Shown: positions 31,806-34,736 of the stretch, one piece after another | Layout of the letters: every line of letters starts with the position of its first letter | How positions within the stretch are numbered: position 1 is the first letter of the stretch | NCBI GenBank assembly: GCA_027886975.1 | Contig: JAPCJK010000009.1 | Location: 1 to 34,736 of the forward strand | Direction: 5' to 3' | DNA: 34,736 nt | Source: Nitrososphaerota archaeon | GTDB lineage: Archaea > Thermoproteota > Nitrososphaeria > Nitrososphaerales > Gagatemarchaeaceae | The notes under the pieces: model-generated | Seen by the model: the letters and a program-made list of their open reading frames with translations, nothing else | Database searches by the model: none | Told to the model about the DNA's origin: nothing | Made by a program: the position numbers and the translations under genes

Positions 31806-32954
31806 TTGCCTAGGAAGAAGGTCCCTTTCCGGGTAATCGATTCTGAGGGCGAGGAGTATAATCTGACATACAGTTCGCCTTACCCGGCGAAGGGTTACGA
31901 TGAATGGAAGACTCTCAAACGGAACAAATGGTTCGAAAGCGGAAAGCCGACGAAGAACTGGATGCTGCACGAGACTGACTTCTACGACGAGGTTGAGAAG
32001 ATCTGGGGCAAGAAGTGGGGCGCCGAAGGATTGGGGAAGCTCAAAGAAGTCCTCGTCTCGAGGCCAACCGAAAACGAAACCAGGAAGGAGTACGAGAAGG
32101 AGTGGCAGTACTACTACTCTTCTTCTCGGGGGAGGGCAAACCTGCCAAAGCTTCAGGGGCAGTTCGATGACTACTACCAAATCTTGAAGGATAATGGAGT
32201 CAGGGTGAACTACGTCGAGCCTCCGCTTCCTGCCATAGGGCCCTACGGCTACCTGAAGAACATGGTCACGCTAGCTGGGGGAGGTCTGGTCGTAAGAGGC
32301 GGAGCCATCATCCACAGGATGGGGCTTGGGTCTTGGCAGAGAGGAAGGGAGGTTGTGTGGACGAAGACGCTTACGGCCCTGGGAGTTCCAATCTATTTGA
32401 CAATCCACGGCAAAGGAATCGGCGAACCGGGGGCGGGGAGATGGCTCGACAGCACGCATTTCGTCTTCAACGAATCGGTGGTCTGTAACGAGGAGGGACT
32501 GGAGCAGATTGATTTCGTGCTGAAGAGGCTGGGGGTTGAATTCATCGTCACGCACAGCCCAGGCTGGATGAACGACATAGGCGAGGGGAACATCGGGACG
32601 TCCCATGCCGACATGTTTCTGATGGCAGCTGACCTGGGCGTCGTCGCACTCTATCCGGCACTCGTCAACTATTCATTTGTAAGATATCTCAAGAGGATGA
32701 AGTTCGATATCGTGGAAGTGCCTCAGAAGGAGTACTGGGACCTCGCCGTGAACGGCGTCACGCTTCAGGCTGGCAAGGTCATAATGAACAAGGGCTCGCC
32801 TCGGACGACCAAAGAACTCGAAAAGAGAGGTGTGGATGTCATCCAAGTCGATTTTTCAGAGAGCCAGAAATTCGCGATTGCTGGACTTCACTGCGCCACC
32901 CTCGAGATGATGAGAGACCAGCCGGGCCCGTTGATGACAGAGATGTCCCACTGA
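31806..32954 (+). CDS. Arginine deiminase/amidinotransferase family protein
   Basis: 382 residues from TTG 31806, or 385 if ACG 31797 is used. The fold is the guanidino-modifying pentein: VLVSRP opening strand near residue 82, LDSTHFVFNE near 218, the catalytic His in SHADMFLMAADLG near 265, and the nucleophile Cys in GLHCATLEMM near the C-terminus. Members hydrolyse arginine, agmatine or methylarginines, or transfer the amidino group. The first ~75 residues are an extra, Lys- and Trp-rich segment not needed for the barrel. A Liv binding-protein gene follows 71 nt later, so the imported compound could be a guanidino compound; this is inference. Confidence 0.88.
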   Translation: MPRKKVPFRVIDSEGEEYNLTYSSPYPAKGYDEWKTLKRNKWFESGKPTKNWMLHETDFYDEVEKIWGKKWGAEGLGKLKEVLVSRPTENETRKEYEKEWQYYYSSSRGRANLPKLQGQFDDYYQILKDNGVRVNYVEPPLPAIGPYGYLKNMVTLAGGGLVVRGGAIIHRMGLGSWQRGREVVWTKTLTALGVPIYLTIHGKGIGEPGAGRWLDSTHFVFNESVVCNEEGLEQIDFVLKRLGVEFIVTHSPGWMNDIGEGNIGTSHADMFLMAADLGVVALYPALVNYSFVRYLKRMKFDIVEVPQKEYWDLAVNGVTLQAGKVIMNKGSPRTTKELEKRGVDVIQVDFSESQKFAIAGLHCATLEMMRDQPGPLMTEMSH

Positions 32955-32994
32955 CTGACTTGGGGCCTACTTCAGCCGGTTGCGGAAGTTAATG

Positions 32995-33002
32995 TATAAA
33001 TA
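32995..33002 (+). promoter_or_regulatory. TATA box for the second livK
   Basis: TATAAATA is centred 27-28 nt before ATG 33026: a clear archaeal leaderless promoter. Confidence 0.7.
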
Positions 33003-33025
33003 AGGAAATCCGTCACGCCTTTGCG

Positions 33026-34345
33026 ATGGTTACCTACCCGGGTAGGAACCGGCACGCAATTTCTCGAATCGGGATTGTGATAGTCGTCATAGTCCTCGTC
33101 GTCGTAGGCGGAGTCGGAGCGTACCTCTACCTCAGACCCGAAGCCCCAGCAGGGCCGGGCTCGACGATAAAGATCGGGATGACTCTGTCGCAATCAGGGA
33201 CCTTCGCTTCTCTGGACGGCAACTACACGAAGTTCAACACGGCCTGGCAGAACTGGGTGAATACTAATGGGGGATTGAAGGACTCGAGGGGCGTCGGTCA
33301 TAATGTGTCGATTGTCTGGTACGATGATCAGAGTCAACACGACCTGGCAGTCAGTCAGTATCAAAAACTGGCCGTGCAGGATAATGTCACAGTCCTAGTC
33401 AGTCCTTACAGCGCTGACATCGGAAAGGACCTCATACCTCAGGTCGCGCAGGCCGACAAGGTCCCAATCATTATGGCTGAAGCTTCAACCGCAAGCATGT
33501 GGGTGGCGAGCAACCCCCATGACTGGGCAGTAACGTCGATGGTCCCCTACTGGGCCGCTGACTACACGACAGGCTGGAGTGGACAGTACTTCTCAATGCT
33601 GAAGTCGCAGATCGCAAGCAGTCCAAGCACCGCTCCCAAGACAATAGCACTAGTCGGATGGGACATCACCTGGGCGGTCGACGACTACAGCAGCTCGCTC
33701 CAACTCGCCCCACAGGCGGGCTTGCAAGTTGTGTACCAGAACAAGATTCAACCTTCTTTCACTGACCCGGTTGCAGGTTTCTCGGCGATAATCCCCGCCC
33801 TGAAGGCAGCCAATCCTGACATAATCTACTTGGCAACATTCGGACCGGTTGCGGCGCTATGGATGAAGGCCGCGGCACAGGCTGGTCTCCAGCCCAAGCA
33901 GTGGCATACCATCGAATGGGGTTCTGCCTTTTCGTTCCTTGCCGGAGGATCAGCGAGCGTGAACCATGTCACCTCCGATGTCTTCTGGACGCCTACGTAC
34001 CTAAGCAAGAACGGCGGAGGCTTCTCAGACGAGTCAACATTCAGCCAGCTGTTGCAGACTGCATATGGGAGCGCGCAGTCCGGGTGGTATCAGTTCCAGA
34101 ATGTGGAGCTCAGGATGGTCATCTTCCAAATGATCAAGGCGGCAGTGGCTGCGACGGACAACCCGACCAGGGCGAATCTCAATACGGCGCTTCATGCTCT
34201 GAACATCGCCACTGTATCAGGGCAATTGAACGTCCAACCCCAGGGCTACGGGACGATTGGTCTGGTCCCCGTGCAGTGGCAGAACAACCGCATCCAGACG
34301 GTGTTTCCAGCCAGCCTGTCGAACATGACCTACGCCTATCCTTAG
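33026..34345 (+). CDS. livK: Branched-chain amino acid-type ABC transporter substrate-binding protein 2
   Basis: 439 residues from ATG 33026. The N-terminus NRHAISRIGIVIVVIVLVV resembles a class III pilin-like signal (cleavage expected between A11 and I12), followed by a short spacer (RPEAPAGPGS). The Peripla_BP domain begins IKIGMTLSQSGTFASLDGNY. Its sequence is quite unlike the livK at 24069 (different lobes, many Trp: HDWAVTSMVPYWAADYTTGW), so the ligand is probably different and may involve stacking on aromatic residues. A permease gene follows 9 nt later, marking a second Liv operon with its own promoter. The ligand is unknown. Confidence 0.94.
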   Translation: MVTYPGRNRHAISRIGIVIVVIVLVVVGGVGAYLYLRPEAPAGPGSTIKIGMTLSQSGTFASLDGNYTKFNTAWQNWVNTNGGLKDSRGVGHNVSIVWYDDQSQHDLAVSQYQKLAVQDNVTVLVSPYSADIGKDLIPQVAQADKVPIIMAEASTASMWVASNPHDWAVTSMVPYWAADYTTGWSGQYFSMLKSQIASSPSTAPKTIALVGWDITWAVDDYSSSLQLAPQAGLQVVYQNKIQPSFTDPVAGFSAIIPALKAANPDIIYLATFGPVAALWMKAAAQAGLQPKQWHTIEWGSAFSFLAGGSASVNHVTSDVFWTPTYLSKNGGGFSDESTFSQLLQTAYGSAQSGWYQFQNVELRMVIFQMIKAAVAATDNPTRANLNTALHALNIATVSGQLNVQPQGYGTIGLVPVQWQNNRIQTVFPASLSNMTYAYP

Positions 34346-34354
34346 GCTTCCCTC

Positions 34355-34736
34355 TTGGTCGACTTCGGAACAGTAGGGCCACTCCTCATTGATGGCCTTT
34401 TACTGGGAGGGATCTATGCCCTGGCGGCGCTCGGCATCTCGCTGATTTTCTCTGTCATGAATGTTCTGAATCTGGCTCATGGGAACTTCATCATGCTGGG
34501 CGCCGTCGTGACATTTGCCGTCTATTCGTACGCGCCTTTCCACGGTCCCCTCGACCTTGTCCTTACCCTTGCCATCCTCCTCGTGATCTTCGCTTCGTTG
34601 GGCGCGGCGGTCGAAGTGTCGCTGATCAGACGAATCCTTCGGAATTCATCAGACATACTGATCAGCGGAATACTGGTGACCTTGGGACTGGCACTGGTCC
34701 TTCAGGACGTCGGCGCATACCTCCTGATTACCAATC
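34355..34736 (+). CDS. livH: Branched-chain amino acid-type ABC transporter permease 2 (LivH), 5' part
   Basis: 127 codons to the window edge, so truncated at the 3' side. TTG 34355 is the first start after the livK stop; the protein opens VDFGTVGPLLIDGLLLGG and then shows the LivH hallmark IYALAALGISLIFSVMNVLNLAHGNF. At least three membrane helices are present. Permease of the second Liv system, with the binding-protein gene directly before it. The LivM, LivG and LivF genes of this system presumably lie beyond the window. Confidence 0.9.
   Translation, partial: MVDFGTVGPLLIDGLLLGGIYALAALGISLIFSVMNVLNLAHGNFIMLGAVVTFAVYSYAPFHGPLDLVLTLAILLVIFASLGAAVEVSLIRRILRNSSDILISGILVTLGLALVLQDVGAYLLITN

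Noticed and set aside
1-34736. tRNA, rRNA, CRISPR array, insertion sequence or phage genes
   Set aside because: By eye I found no direct repeat arrays, transposase or integrase motifs, or tRNA-like cloverleaf; the short gaps leave little room.

Overview
The window reads as archaeal chromosomal DNA from a heterotroph with a GC-rich genome. Reasons: many genes have an A/T-rich box centred about 27-30 nt upstream of the start codon with almost no leader (leaderless transcription); two F420/FMN-type LLM oxidoreductases occur; the two periplasmic-type binding proteins carry type IV pilin-like signal sequences; TTG starts are unusually common. A Thermoproteota lineage (soil Thaumarchaeota-like or Bathyarchaeia-like) is my best guess, but the sequence alone does not prove it. 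Genes are packed tightly, no gap exceeds about 120 bases, and I saw no rRNA, tRNA, CRISPR array or insertion sequence.

Layout. 1-471: tail of an oligopeptide ABC ATPase. 555-983: small unknown protein. 1072-5846 (+): acetamidase/formamidase, a molybdenum hydroxylase large subunit, and an isopropylmalate/homocitrate-synthase-like enzyme. 5858-6640 (-): enoyl-CoA hydratase. 6738-10860 (+): M20 amidohydrolase, a translationally coupled small membrane protein, and a second molybdenum hydroxylase large subunit. 15602-10857 (-): FAD subunit, CoxG-like protein, [2Fe-2S] subunit, an unknown multi-pass membrane protein with a Cys-rich ectodomain, and a proline racemase-family enzyme. 15691-16506 (+): cyclase/formamidase-like hydrolase. 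19502-16515 (-): fumarylacetoacetate-hydrolase-family protein, SDR dehydrogenase, LLM oxidoreductase. 19559-22799: two Rid proteins, an aminotransferase and a second LLM oxidoreductase. 23953-22811 (-): DAO-type amino acid oxidase/dehydrogenase. 25382-29063: complete branched-chain-amino-acid-type (Liv) ABC transporter, with the binding protein divergent from HMGF. 30307-29060 (-): threonine-synthase-like enzyme. 31704-30304 (-): BBE-type flavin oxidase. 31806-32954 (+): arginine deiminase/amidinotransferase-family enzyme. 33026 to the end: a second Liv system, cut by the window edge.

Together this looks like a catabolic island for nitrogen-containing organic compounds. Uptake would be by Liv and Opp-type transporters. 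Oxidation would be by Mo hydroxylases, LLM and FAD enzymes. C-N cleavage would be by the acetamidase, cyclase, M20 hydrolase, amidinohydrolase and aminotransferase. Enamine/imine handling would be by Rid proteins, and carbon-chain processing by the FAH, SDR and crotonase proteins. The substrate cannot be read from sequence; amino acids, D-amino or hydroxy-proline derivatives and N-heterocycles are all compatible.

Most notable points: livM follows livH in the same frame after one TGA and has no ATG/GTG/TTG, but has an ACG at good Shine-Dalgarno spacing; two Mo-hydroxylase large subunits are served by one visible set of small and medium subunits; LLM and Rid genes abut, as a parallel to rutA/rutC; both Rid proteins lack the catalytic Arg; both LivK proteins have pilin-like signals; A/T boxes lie in divergent intergenes, one of them placed equally from both starts.
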